Positions 27,957 to 35,970 of a stretch of 64,000 nt of DNA are shown piece by piece. Under the pieces are notes generated by a model, which had not been told where the DNA came from, did no database searches, and was given only the letters and a program-made list of their open reading frames with translations. A program made the translations under genes and the position numbers. The stretch's first letter is position 1; each line of letters opens with the position of its first letter. This stretch comes from Streptomyces lydicus (lineage in GTDB: Bacteria > Actinomycetota > Actinomycetes > Streptomycetales > Streptomycetaceae). The stretch covers positions 1,736,001 to 1,800,000 of the forward strand of contig NZ_CP017157.1 in NCBI RefSeq assembly GCF_001729485.1, given 5' to 3'.

Positions 27957-28565
27957 GTGAGTTCCCGTCCTGAGATCACGATGGCCCAGCGCAAACGTCA
28001 GCTCGTCTCGAACGAGCTGACCGAAGCGGCGTGGCAGCTGCTGGTGCTGAAGGGGTTCGACGCGGTCACCGTCGACGAGATCGTGGCGGCCGCCGGCGTG
28101 TCCAAGCGGACCTTCTTCCGGTACTTCGCGTCCAAGGAGGACGTGGTCGTCCAGTTCCTGGCCGACCTGGGCACCGGCATGCACGCGGAGCTGGCGGCCC
28201 GCCCCGCCGAGGAACCCCCCTCCGTGGCGCTGCGGCACGCCGTCTCGGTCCCCCTCGCCGCCTGCGCCGGCCACTCCGAACGGGCGCTGCGCGTGGTCCA
28301 GTTGATCCTCCGCACCCCCGCCGTGCACGCGCGGTTCCTGGAACGCCAGGCGCAGTGGCACGACGACCTGACGGCGGAACTGGCACGCCGCCTGAAGCTC
28401 GCGCCCGAGACCGATCTCTACCCGCGGCTGGCCGCCGGGATGGCGCTCACCGCCTTCGACGCCGTACTGCAACGGTGGAGTGCCAGTGACGGCGCGGAGG
28501 ACCCCACCGCGCTGATCGACCGGGCATTCGCCGTCATCGCCCCGGCGTTGGACGCCGTCGAGTAG
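27957..28565 (+). CDS. TetR-family regulator of the divergent SDR
   Basis: This 202-aa TetR regulator has an N-terminal HTH of TVDEIVAAAGVSKRTFFRYFASKEDVV and a variable helical ligand domain. The C-terminal part (AAGMALTAFDAVLQRW) resembles the MftR-like TetR C-terminal group. The -10 hexamer TACTGT (27945-27950) ends 6 bp before the GTG at 27957, so a leaderless transcript starting at this GTG is likely; ATG 27981 is the alternative start. It is divergent from the SDR gene and about 15 bp before the convergent kstR-like gene. Confidence 0.87.
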   Translation: MSSRPEITMAQRKRQLVSNELTEAAWQLLVLKGFDAVTVDEIVAAAGVSKRTFFRYFASKEDVVVQFLADLGTGMHAELAARPAEEPPSVALRHAVSVPLAACAGHSERALRVVQLILRTPAVHARFLERQAQWHDDLTAELARRLKLAPETDLYPRLAAGMALTAFDAVLQRWSASDGAEDPTALIDRAFAVIAPALDAVE

Positions 28566-28578
28566 GCGCGCCTCAGCC

Positions 28579-29262
28579 CTACCGGCCGTCCTGCCGCGAC
28601 CGTTCCGGTGCCGTGAGGTCGATCAGGCGGCAGACCGTCTCGATGTCGATCTTCACCTGGGCGATCGAGGCGCGGCCCGAGAGCCAGGTGATCAGGGCCG
28701 AGTGCCAGGTGTGCTCGATGACGCGGACCGCGGAGAGCTGTTCGGGGGTGGGCGGGGCCGCAGGGCGCGCCGGTTCCGCTGCGGGGTGACGGGGGGCCGG
28801 CGGGGCCATCGCGTCCAGGATGATCGCCGTCGTCAGCCGCGAGACGGTGTCCACCTCCGGGCTCACCGACCGGTCGGCGAAGGTCAGGGCGCGCACCATG
28901 GCGTCCGCGAGGTGCGGTTCGCGCTGCAGTGCGCGGAACGCCCGCATCAGGGTCTGCGCGACCCGCGCGCCCGGGTCCTGCTCCGACGGCGGACGCTTGC
29001 GCAGCGTCTCGTGCATGTGCTGGAGCTGGTCCTGCATGGTGGCGACCAGTAGGTGCACCTTGGACGGGAAGTAGCGGTAGAGGGTGCCGAGTGCGACGCC
29101 CGAGGACTCGGCGACCTCGCGCATCTGCACGGCGTCGAAACCGCCACGGGACGCCAGCTTGGCGCTGGTGTGCAGGATGCGCCGCCGCCGGGCCTCCTGA
29201 CGCTCGGTCAGGGGAGGACTCGCGGGAAGCGCCGGCTTGGCCGCCTTGGATTCCGTAGTCAT
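28579..29262 (-). CDS. kstR: KstR-like TetR repressor of steroid catabolism
   Basis: This 227-aa TetR regulator has a DNA-binding domain (ASRGGFDAVQMREVAESSGV, then ALGTLYRYFPSKVHLLVATM) that is nearly identical to mycobacterial KstR as I remember it, especially VQMR.VA and GTLYRYFPSKVHLLV. KstR represses cholesterol catabolic genes and is released by a steroid acyl-CoA. Exact KstR boxes occur at four places in this window, including 173 bp upstream of its own start, suggesting autoregulation. ATG 29262 follows GGAATGGG; ATG 29271 is an in-frame alternative. The ligand domain has a Pro/Ala-rich insert (about residues 160-180) not expected in the mycobacterial protein. Confidence 0.87.
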   Translation of the reverse strand: MTTESKAAKPALPASPPLTERQEARRRRILHTSAKLASRGGFDAVQMREVAESSGVALGTLYRYFPSKVHLLVATMQDQLQHMHETLRKRPPSEQDPGARVAQTLMRAFRALQREPHLADAMVRALTFADRSVSPEVDTVSRLTTAIILDAMAPPAPRHPAAEPARPAAPPTPEQLSAVRVIEHTWHSALITWLSGRASIAQVKIDIETVCRLIDLTAPERSRQDGR

Positions 29263-29409
29263 ATTTCCCATTCCGTGGCATTCCGTCCGCGATGCGGGGA
29301 GTGCCGGTGGTGTGATCGGCACAGCATGGCAGGGGGGCGGGTGGTGGCGCGAATCACCTGGTGCGGCTCTTTTCGCATCTGTCCTGGCCGGTAGATTCGA
29401 GGCTCTGTG

Positions 29410-29434
29410 AACTGATCAGTAGCCAATCAGTTCT
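29410..29434. promoter_or_regulatory. Inverted repeat GAACTGAT-N9-ATCAGTTC
   Basis: A perfect 8-bp inverted repeat with a 9-bp spacer directly abuts the KstR box at 29435. It sits between kstR and the glycosyltransferase operon and resembles the GAACTG/CAGTTC repeat at 25081-25096. Confidence 0.45.
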
Positions 29435-29448
29435 GAAACTTGTTCTAG
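29435..29448. promoter_or_regulatory. KstR box (exact consensus), kstR/glycosyltransferase promoter
   Basis: TGAAACTTGTTCTA fits TnnAACnnGTTnnA. It lies between the divergent kstR and glycosyltransferase starts, 53 bp before the GTG at 29502, so it can serve both autoregulation and the three-gene operon. Confidence 0.7.
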
Positions 29449-29501
29449 ATTACCGCCAGCGGTTACGCTCCGGCGAAAGTCCAGTGAGAAGGGGGCCGAG
29501 C

Positions 29502-30857
29502 GTGACCGCAGAGGCCGTCCACGCAGCCGCGCCGCGCCCCGCAGAGGCCGCCTCCGCCTCCCTCCCGACGAACGGTGAGCGACCCCTGCGCATCGCGATG
29601 CTCACGTACAAGGGGAACCCGTTCTGCGGCGGACAGGGCGTCTACGTGCGCCACCTCTCGCGTGAACTGGCCCGCCTCGGCCACACCGTCGAGGTCATCG
29701 GCGCGCAGCCCTATCCCGTCCTCGACGAGGGAGTGACCCTCACCGAGCTGCCGAGCTTGGACCTCTACCGCCAGCCGGACCCGTTCCGCACGCCGGGCCG
29801 CGGCGAGTACCGCGACTGGATCGACGCCGTCGAGGTCGGCACGATGTGGACCGGCGGCTTCCCCGAGCCGCTGACCTTCTCGCTGCGCGCCCGGCGCCAT
29901 CTCGCCGCCCGCCGCGGCCAGTTCGACGTCGTCCACGACAACCAGACCCTCGGCTACGGCCTGCTCGGCGGCCCCGGCGCGCTCGGCGCACCGCTGGTCA
30001 CCACGATCCACCACCCCATCACCGTCGACCGGCGGCTCGACCTGGCCGCCGCGCACGACTGGAAGCGCCGCCTCTCGGTGCGCCGCTGGTACGGCTTCAC
30101 CCGGATGCAGAAGCGGGTCGCCCGCCGGCTGCCGTCCGTGCTGACCGTCTCCGGTTCCTCCCGCCAGGAGATCATCGACGACCTCGCCGTTCCCTCCGGA
30201 CGGATCCACGTCGTCCACATCGGCGCCGACACCGACCTCTTCTCGCCGGACGCCTCGGTGCCCGAGGTACCCGGCCGGATCGTCACCACCTCCAGCGCGG
30301 ACGTGCCCCTCAAGGGCCTGATCCACCTCGTCGAGGCGCTCGCCAAGGTGCGCACCGAGAACCCCGACGCCCATCTGGTGGTCGTCGGCAAGCGCGCCGA
30401 CGACGGGCCGGTCGCCGCCGCCATCGAACGGCTCGGGCTGGCCGGCGCCATCGAGTTCGTCAAGGGCATCAGCGACCGCGAACTCGTCGACCTGGTCCGC
30501 GGCGCCCAGGTCGCCTGCGTGCCCTCCCTCTACGAGGGCTTCTCTCTGCCCGCTGCCGAAGCGATGGCCACCGGCACCCCGCTGCTGGCCACCACCGGCG
30601 GTGCCATCCCCGAGGTCGCCGGCACCGACGGCGAGACCTGTCTCGCCGTTCCGCCGGGCGACGCCGGCGCGTTGGCCGCCGGACTGCTCCGCCTCCTCGG
30701 CGACGAGGCCCTGCGCCGCCGGCTCGGCGCCGCCGGCCGGGAGCGGGTACTGGCCCGCTTCACCTGGCGGCAGGCCGCCCTCGGTACCGCCGAGCGCTAC
30801 CGCGAGGCGATCGCCCTCCAGGGCGGCCGCACCGCCGCCCGCACCCTGCGCACCTAG
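29502..30857 (+). CDS. GT4-family glycosyltransferase
   Basis: This 451-aa GT-B fold enzyme has a glycine-rich acceptor loop near the start (MLTYKGNPFCGGQGVYVRHLSREL) and a C-terminal donor site with VPSLYEGFSLPAAEAMATGTPLL, the EX7E motif of GT4 enzymes. It would transfer a sugar from an activated donor to an unknown acceptor. GTG 29502 follows GAGAAGGGGG; the frame is open to 29361, but that part overlaps the KstR box and inverted repeat. It is first in an operon with a methyltransferase and a prenyltransferase-fold protein, divergent from kstR. Confidence 0.88.
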   Translation: MTAEAVHAAAPRPAEAASASLPTNGERPLRIAMLTYKGNPFCGGQGVYVRHLSRELARLGHTVEVIGAQPYPVLDEGVTLTELPSLDLYRQPDPFRTPGRGEYRDWIDAVEVGTMWTGGFPEPLTFSLRARRHLAARRGQFDVVHDNQTLGYGLLGGPGALGAPLVTTIHHPITVDRRLDLAAAHDWKRRLSVRRWYGFTRMQKRVARRLPSVLTVSGSSRQEIIDDLAVPSGRIHVVHIGADTDLFSPDASVPEVPGRIVTTSSADVPLKGLIHLVEALAKVRTENPDAHLVVVGKRADDGPVAAAIERLGLAGAIEFVKGISDRELVDLVRGAQVACVPSLYEGFSLPAAEAMATGTPLLATTGGAIPEVAGTDGETCLAVPPGDAGALAAGLLRLLGDEALRRRLGAAGRERVLARFTWRQAALGTAERYREAIALQGGRTAARTLRT

Positions 30858-30920
30858 CCCGCGCCCCCTGCACCCCCGCAGCCACCACCGCAACCCACCG
30901 CCGGACGAAAGCAGAACGCC

Positions 30921-31763
30921 GTGCTGACCGTCGACTTTTCCCGTTTCCCGCTCGCCCCGGGCGACCGCGTGCTCGACCTGGGCTGCGGCGCCGGCCGGCA
31001 CGCCTTCGAGTGTTACCGGCGCGGCGCGCAGGTCGTCGCCCTCGACCAGAACGGAGACGAGATCCGCGAGGTCGCCAAGTGGTTCGCCGCGATGGAGGAG
31101 GCCGGTGAGGCCCCGGCGGGCGCCTCCGCCACCGCCATGGAAGGCGATGCGCTCAACCTGCCCTTCCCCGACGACAGCTTCGACGTCGTGATCATCTCCG
31201 AGGTGATGGAGCACATCCCGGACGACAAGGGCGTGCTCGCCGAGATGGTGCGGGTGCTGCGCCCCGGCGGCCGGATCGCCGTCACCGTGCCCCGCTACGG
31301 CCCCGAGAAGATCTGCTGGACGCTCAGCGACGCCTACCACGAGGTCGAGGGGGGCCACATCCGCATCTACCGCGGCGACGAACTCCTCGGCAAGATGCGG
31401 GAGGCCGGCCTGGAGCCGTACGGCACGCACCACGCCCACGGGCTGCACAGCCCGTACTGGTGGCTCAAGTGCGCCTTCGGGGTGGACAACGACAAGGCGC
31501 TGCCGGTGCAGGCGTACCACAAGCTGCTGGTCTGGGACATCATGAAGAAGCCGCTGGCCACCCGGCTCGCCGAGCGGGCACTGAACCCCGTCATCGGCAA
31601 GAGCTTCGTCGTCTACGCCACCAAGCCGCACCTGCCCGAAACGCAGGCCGCCGACGCGACGGGCGTGCCCGCCGAGACCGCCGAACCGGCCGCGAAGCCC
31701 GCCCCCCGGGCCCGGAAGGCCGCCAAGTCCTCCGCCAAGTCCTCCGCCGGGGCCGCCAAGTGA
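30921..31763 (+). CDS. Class I SAM-dependent methyltransferase
   Basis: This 280-aa methyltransferase has motif I VLDLGCGAGRHAFE (about residues 15-28), the acidic end of beta2 in VVALDQNG, AMEGDALNLPFPDDSFDVV, and motif post-II SEVMEHIPD. The catalytic domain ends near residue 235; a Lys/Ala/Pro-rich tail (APRARKAAKSSAKSS) follows, possibly a nucleic-acid or surface contact. The GTG start lies 63 bp after the glycosyltransferase stop, and the stop overlaps the next gene by GTGA. The acceptor substrate is unknown. Confidence 0.87.
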   Translation: MLTVDFSRFPLAPGDRVLDLGCGAGRHAFECYRRGAQVVALDQNGDEIREVAKWFAAMEEAGEAPAGASATAMEGDALNLPFPDDSFDVVIISEVMEHIPDDKGVLAEMVRVLRPGGRIAVTVPRYGPEKICWTLSDAYHEVEGGHIRIYRGDELLGKMREAGLEPYGTHHAHGLHSPYWWLKCAFGVDNDKALPVQAYHKLLVWDIMKKPLATRLAERALNPVIGKSFVVYATKPHLPETQAADATGVPAETAEPAAKPAPRARKAAKSSAKSSAGAAK

Positions 31764-32842
31764 CGAGTCCCGGACGTACCGAACGGCTCGTGCTGCCGGG
31801 GGTGCTCACCGCCGAACAGGCGGCCCGTACGGTCGCCGGCATCCTGGCGACCCAGCGCGAGGACGGCGCGATCCCCTGGTTCCGCGGCCACCACCTCGAC
31901 CCGTGGGACCACACCGAGGCCGCCATGGCCCTGGACGCGGCCGGCGAACACGAGCGCGCCGAGGCCGCGTACGACTGGCTGGTACGCCACCAGAACCCGG
32001 ACGGGTCCTGGTACGCGGCCTACGCCGACGGCGACGCCGAGGCACCCACCGACCGCGGGCGGGAGACCAACTTCTGCGCCTACATCGCGGTCGGCGTCTG
32101 GCACCACTACCTGTCCACCGGCGACGAGACCTTCCTCGACCGCATGTGGCCCGCGGTGTACGCGGCGATCGAGTACGTCCTGGAGCTCCAGCAGCCCGGC
32201 GGCGAGATCGGCTGGAAGCGCGAGGACGACGGGACGCCCGTCAACGACGCGCTGCTGACCGGTTCCTCCTCCATCTACCAGGCGCTGCGCTGCGCGCTCG
32301 CGCTCGCCGAACAGCGCGAGGAGCCGCAGCCGGACTGGGAGCTGGCGGTCGGCCGCCTCGGCCATGCGATACGCAGCCACCCCGAGCGGTTCCTGGACAA
32401 GTCCCGCTACTCCATGGACTGGTACTACCCGATCCTGGGCGGCGCCGTGCGCGGCGCGGCGGCGCGGGAGCGCATCGACGCCGCATGGGAGCAGTTCGTG
32501 GTGCCCGGCCTGGGCGTGCGCTGCGTGCTGCCCAACCCCTGGGTCACCGGCGGCGAGAGCGCGGAGCTGGCGCTCGCCCTGTGGGCGACGGGGGAGTCCG
32601 AGCGGGCCGTGCAGATCCTCAAGTGGATGCAGCACCTCCGCGCCGAGGACGGCATGTACTGGACCGGCTACGTCTTCGACGACGAGGCGATCTGGCCCCG
32701 CGAGCTGACCTCCTGGACCGCCGGCTCGCTGCTGCTCGCGGTCGCGGCCGTCGGCGGTGACGAGGCCACCACCACGGTCTTCGGCGGGGAGCGGCTGCCG
32801 GCGGGCCTGGACCCGGACTGCTGCCGGCCGACCGGCCCGTAG
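31760..32842 (+). CDS. Prenyltransferase/terpene-cyclase-fold protein
   Basis: This 360-aa cytoplasmic protein has several alpha/alpha-barrel repeats: TAEQAARTVAGILATQREDGAIPWF, YDWLVRHQNPDGSW, YVLELQQPGGEIGW and ILKWMQHLRAEDGMYW. These are the QW-like repeats of the prenyltransferase/squalene-oxidase superfamily. A cyclase DxDD motif is not evident, so it may be a binding protein, or a glycoside hydrolase-like barrel of the same fold. It has no signal peptide, unlike the B12-operon repeat protein. GTG 31760 overlaps the methyltransferase stop. It is third in the KstR-boxed operon, with no functional partner known. Confidence 0.8.
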   Translation: MTSPGRTERLVLPGVLTAEQAARTVAGILATQREDGAIPWFRGHHLDPWDHTEAAMALDAAGEHERAEAAYDWLVRHQNPDGSWYAAYADGDAEAPTDRGRETNFCAYIAVGVWHHYLSTGDETFLDRMWPAVYAAIEYVLELQQPGGEIGWKREDDGTPVNDALLTGSSSIYQALRCALALAEQREEPQPDWELAVGRLGHAIRSHPERFLDKSRYSMDWYYPILGGAVRGAAARERIDAAWEQFVVPGLGVRCVLPNPWVTGGESAELALALWATGESERAVQILKWMQHLRAEDGMYWTGYVFDDEAIWPRELTSWTAGSLLLAVAAVGGDEATTTVFGGERLPAGLDPDCCRPTGP

Positions 32843-32913
32843 GAGGTGTCTCCCCGGCGGGGCACCCGGAAATTGCGGCGTCGGGCGGGGAGCGGCGCGC
32901 TACTGTGCGCCGC

Positions 32914-33717
32914 ATGACACTCCAAGGCTCCCTCACCCACGAGGAATACTGCGCTCAACTCCTCGCCGAGACCGACGCGTTCCGGGAGATCGTGCGCCAC
33001 GCCGATCTCTCGGTGACCGTGCCGACCTGCCCCGACTGGACGCTGGCCGACCTCGCCCGGCACGTGGGGGGCGCGCACCGCTGGGCCGGCACCCTCGTCG
33101 CCGCCCGCGCGAAGGAGAACGTCGACGACGCGGACATCCCGGAGGGCGACGGCCCCGCGGGCCGGGACGCGGCGGCGCTGGACGCCTGGCTGGCGGAGGG
33201 CGCCGAGCGGACCGTGGCGGCGCTGCGGGAGGCCGGGCCGGACGCCGAGGTGTGGTCCTGGTCGCCGGTGCAGCGGGCCGGCTTCTGGGCCCGCCGGATG
33301 ACACACGAGACGGTGATCCACCGGGCCGACGCCGCGCTCGCCGCGGGCGCCGGCTTCGACGTCCCGGCACCGGTCGCCGCGGACTGCCTGGAGGAGTGGC
33401 TGCAGATCTGCGAACTGCCGGTGTTCGCGCAGCGGTTCGCCGGAAGCGGCACGGAACTCTTCGGTCCGGGCCGTACGCTGCACGTCCACGCCACCGACGC
33501 GCCGCCCGAGTTGACCGCCGAGTGGCTCCTCGACCTCACCGGGGAGGCGCCCATCCACCGGCGCACCCACGAGAAGGCGACGGTCGCGCTGCGCGGCCCG
33601 CTCAGCGATGTGCTCCGCGTCGTCTACCGGCGGCTGCCCGCCGACAGCGACCGGGTCGAGGTGCTGGGCGAGCGGGCGCTGCTCGATGCGTGGCTGGCGT
33701 GGGCGTCGTTCGGGTGA
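32914..33717 (+). CDS. Maleylpyruvate isomerase-like DinB-superfamily protein (TIGR03083 type)
   Basis: This 267-aa protein has an N-terminal DinB-like four-helix bundle with PTCPDWTLADLARHVGGAHRWAG, the mycothiol-dependent maleylpyruvate isomerase N-domain signature. The metal-binding His residues are likely HVGGAH and, later, RRMTHETVIHRADA. A C-terminal SCP2-like domain follows. Members often are mycothiol-dependent isomerases or detoxification enzymes; the substrate is unknown. The -10 hexamer TACTGT at 32901-32906 lies 7 bp before ATG 32914, so the gene is probably leaderless. It is therefore separate from the upstream operon. Confidence 0.85.
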   Translation: MTLQGSLTHEEYCAQLLAETDAFREIVRHADLSVTVPTCPDWTLADLARHVGGAHRWAGTLVAARAKENVDDADIPEGDGPAGRDAAALDAWLAEGAERTVAALREAGPDAEVWSWSPVQRAGFWARRMTHETVIHRADAALAAGAGFDVPAPVAADCLEEWLQICELPVFAQRFAGSGTELFGPGRTLHVHATDAPPELTAEWLLDLTGEAPIHRRTHEKATVALRGPLSDVLRVVYRRLPADSDRVEVLGERALLDAWLAWASFG

Positions 33718-33728
33718 GCCGGCCGCGG

Positions 33729-34739
33729 TCAGGAGTTCAGCTCGGCCAGCACCCGTAGCGTCTGCGGGTCCGGTGCGGTGACCAGCAGGTCGGTGACCGG
33801 GCCCGCGCGCCACAACGCCAGCCGCTCGGCGATCCGTTCGCGCGGCCCGACCAGGGATATCTCGTCGGCGAAGGCGTCCGGCACGGCGCGTACGGCCTCC
33901 TCCCTGCGGCCTTCGAGGAAGAGCCGCTGCACCCGCCGGGCCTCCTCCGCGAAGCCCATCCGCGCCATCAGGTCGGCGTGGAAGTTCTTGGCGGCGGCGC
34001 CCATCCCGCCGATGTAGAAGCCGAGCATCGCCTTCACCGGCAGCAGCCCCTCGGCGACGTCGTCGCAGACCACGGCGCGTGCCATGGGTGCGATCAGGAA
34101 GCCCGGCGGGGCGTCGGCCAGCGCGTCCCGGTAGACGCCGGTGCGCTGCGGAGACCAGTACAGCGGCAGCCAGCCGTCCGCGATCCGGGTCGTCTGGGCG
34201 ATGTTCCTGGGGCCCTCGGCGCCCAGCAGGAGCGGGATCCCGGCCCGCAGCGGGTGGGTGATCGGCTTGAGCGCCTTGCCCAGACCGGTGCCGTCCGCGC
34301 CGCGGTAGGGCAGCGGATGGAACAGCCCGTCCACCTGCACCGGGCCGTCGCGGCGCAGCACCTGACGGATCGTGTCCACGTATTCGCGGGTGGCGGTCAG
34401 CGGGCTCTTGGGGAACGGCCGCCCGTACCACCCCTCGACGACCTGCGGCCCGGACAGCCCCAGGCCCAGCAGCAGCCGGCCACCGGAGAGATGGTCGAGG
34501 GTGAGGGCGTGCATCGCGGTGGCGGTGGGGGTGCGGGCGGCCATCTGCGCGATGCCGGTGCCGAGCCGGATGCGGGAGGTGTGGGCGGCGATCCAGGTCA
34601 GCGCGGTGAAGGCGTCCGACCCCCAGGCTTCCGCGGTCCACACCGAGTCGTAGCCCAGCCGCTCGGCCTCGCGGGCGAGATCGAGGTGCCGGGGGTCGGG
34701 GCCGCGGCCCCAGTAGCCCAGTGCCAGGCCGAGTCGCAT
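33729..34739 (-). CDS. LLM-class F420-dependent oxidoreductase
   Basis: This 336-aa TIM-barrel luciferase-like enzyme starts MRLGLALGYWGRG and contains REAERLGYDSVWTAEAWGSDA, IRLGTGIAQMAARTPTATAMHA, LSGGRLLLGLGLSGPQVVEGWYG and PLLLGAEGPRN, all typical of F420-binding oxidoreductases such as the TIGR03559 group. It would use reduced F420 to reduce, or oxidised F420 to oxidise, an unidentified small molecule. ATG 34739 follows GGGAGGGG. A CTGAC-N5-GTCAG dyad 30 bp upstream is shared with the steroid-type genes, suggesting it belongs to the same programme. Confidence 0.88.
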   Translation of the reverse strand: MRLGLALGYWGRGPDPRHLDLAREAERLGYDSVWTAEAWGSDAFTALTWIAAHTSRIRLGTGIAQMAARTPTATAMHALTLDHLSGGRLLLGLGLSGPQVVEGWYGRPFPKSPLTATREYVDTIRQVLRRDGPVQVDGLFHPLPYRGADGTGLGKALKPITHPLRAGIPLLLGAEGPRNIAQTTRIADGWLPLYWSPQRTGVYRDALADAPPGFLIAPMARAVVCDDVAEGLLPVKAMLGFYIGGMGAAAKNFHADLMARMGFAEEARRVQRLFLEGRREEAVRAVPDAFADEISLVGPRERIAERLALWRAGPVTDLLVTAPDPQTLRVLAELNS

Positions 34740-34769
34740 GCCGATCGCCCCTCCCGGACGGTGCACGTG

Positions 34770-34784
34770 CTGACGGTGCGTCAG
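34770..34784. promoter_or_regulatory. CTGAC-N5-GTCAG dyad before the F420-type oxidoreductase
   Basis: CTGACGGTGCGTCAG is a perfect dyad centred about 38 bp upstream of the minus-strand start codon. No KstR box is seen at this promoter. Confidence 0.5.
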
Positions 34785-34830
34785 ATGCCGTGTGTGCGGC
34801 GACTGTACGACCGGGCCGCGGACATGGCAA

Positions 34831-34861
34831 CGGCCCCCCGCCCGTGGAGGGCGAGGGGCCG
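34831..34861 (-). terminator. Hairpin terminator after the four-helix membrane protein gene
   Basis: A 13-bp stem (34831-34843 with 34849-34861, one mismatch) and 5-nt loop lie 36 bp beyond the stop of the minus-strand gene at 34898. Confidence 0.6.
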
Positions 34862-34897
34862 GAGAAGGACCGCCGGGCCGTTCGGCCCGCGTGCGGG

Positions 34898-35749
34898 TCA
34901 GCCGCGCTGGATGCCGGTGGTGTCCTGAAGGACTCCGCGCCGGCCGTCCTGGGTCTGCGCGATCAGGGCCTGACCGCGCTGCTCCACCGCGAGGTACCAG
35001 GTGCCGGGCGCCAGTTCGGCGATCGGCGACGGCGAACCGTCCTCGCCGTACAGCGGGCGCGCCACGGGCACCGCGAACCAGAACGGTGCGAACTCCGGCG
35101 CGCCGCCGGCCGCCGGGGCGGCACCCGCCGCGCCGCCGGCCGTCGCCTCGGCCGGGACCTGCTGACCGTGCGTCTGCCCGGCCTGCGGCTGCGGCTGCTG
35201 CTGCGCGCCCGGGTAGCCGTAACCGCCCGCCTGCTGCTGGGCGCCCGGGTAGCCGTAACCCGGGTTGGGGCCCGCGCCGTACGGGGCGGCCTGCGGCTTG
35301 GGGGCGCCGATCAGGGCCGGCTTCAGCGCCGGGACCAGCGGTCCGGCGACCGCGCCGCCGGCCAGCACCAGCGCCGCGATCAGGCCGATGATCAGGCCCG
35401 CGCCCGCGCTGTTGGCGTCGATGAGGGTCCAGAACGCCGTCCACGCCGCGAAGACGGTCAGGGCGACACCGAACTGGCCGAGGTCGAGACCGGCGACCTT
35501 GCGCGGCTGCGGCAGCGCACGGCTGAGGACGACGAGCGCCGCGCCGATCACTCCGGCCAGGTACACGCTCATGAGCGTGGACAGCGCGTCCCAGGCGTTG
35601 ATGCCGCTGTAGTCCTGGGCCTCGCAGTACTTGGCGTACGGGCCGGAGCAGTCCGGGGCGCCGGTGAGGGAGAGGAACGAGGCGATGAACAGCAACACCG
35701 CTGCTCCGATCACCACGCCGTCGCCTCGAGTGAGGGAGCGGATGTTCAC
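34898..35749 (-). CDS. Four-helix membrane protein with Pro/Gly/Gln-rich tail
   Basis: This 283-aa protein has four predicted membrane helices in the first about 145 residues (GVVIGAAVLLFIASFLSL, VYLAGVIGAALVVLSRAL, FGVALTVFAAWTAFWTLI, GLIIGLIAALVLAGGAVAG). A low-complexity tail follows with two copies of GYGYPGAQQQ. The C-terminal about 60 residues (FAPFWFAVPVARPLYGEDG...PGTWYLAVEQRG) form a small beta domain. The layout resembles DUF5336-type actinobacterial proteins, but I am not certain. The GTG start is supported by AAAGGA 8 bp upstream. The function is unknown. Confidence 0.77.
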   Translation of the reverse strand: MNIRSLTRGDGVVIGAAVLLFIASFLSLTGAPDCSGPYAKYCEAQDYSGINAWDALSTLMSVYLAGVIGAALVVLSRALPQPRKVAGLDLGQFGVALTVFAAWTAFWTLIDANSAGAGLIIGLIAALVLAGGAVAGPLVPALKPALIGAPKPQAAPYGAGPNPGYGYPGAQQQAGGYGYPGAQQQPQPQAGQTHGQQVPAEATAGGAAGAAPAAGGAPEFAPFWFAVPVARPLYGEDGSPSPIAELAPGTWYLAVEQRGQALIAQTQDGRRGVLQDTTGIQRG

Positions 35750-35970
35750 GTAAGGGTCCTTTGTCTCTTTCGCGGGTCTGGTCGTCGCTGTCGCGGTGCG
35801 CGCGGTGCGAGGCACGGCGGTGGGCACCCATCGTAAAGGGGAACCCGCCGCCGAATCCGGCGGGCCGTCGGGTTCGTTTCGGCGTGCTGTCGGACGCCGC
35901 GGGAGAACCGGTCCCGGAACCGTCGGGGAGGTGGAACCGCGGGTGTATCGGATCCGGTGCGGGGGTGCGG

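Noticed and set aside
28579..29262. Alternative that the TetR gene is KstR2
   Set aside because: KstR2 sites have the pattern AnCAAGnnCTTGnT; no such sites were seen, while KstR boxes are present and the HTH matches KstR.
30921..31763. Idea that the methyltransferase acts in ubiquinone/menaquinone biosynthesis
   Set aside because: It has only generic class I motifs and no UbiE signature or quinone gene neighbours.
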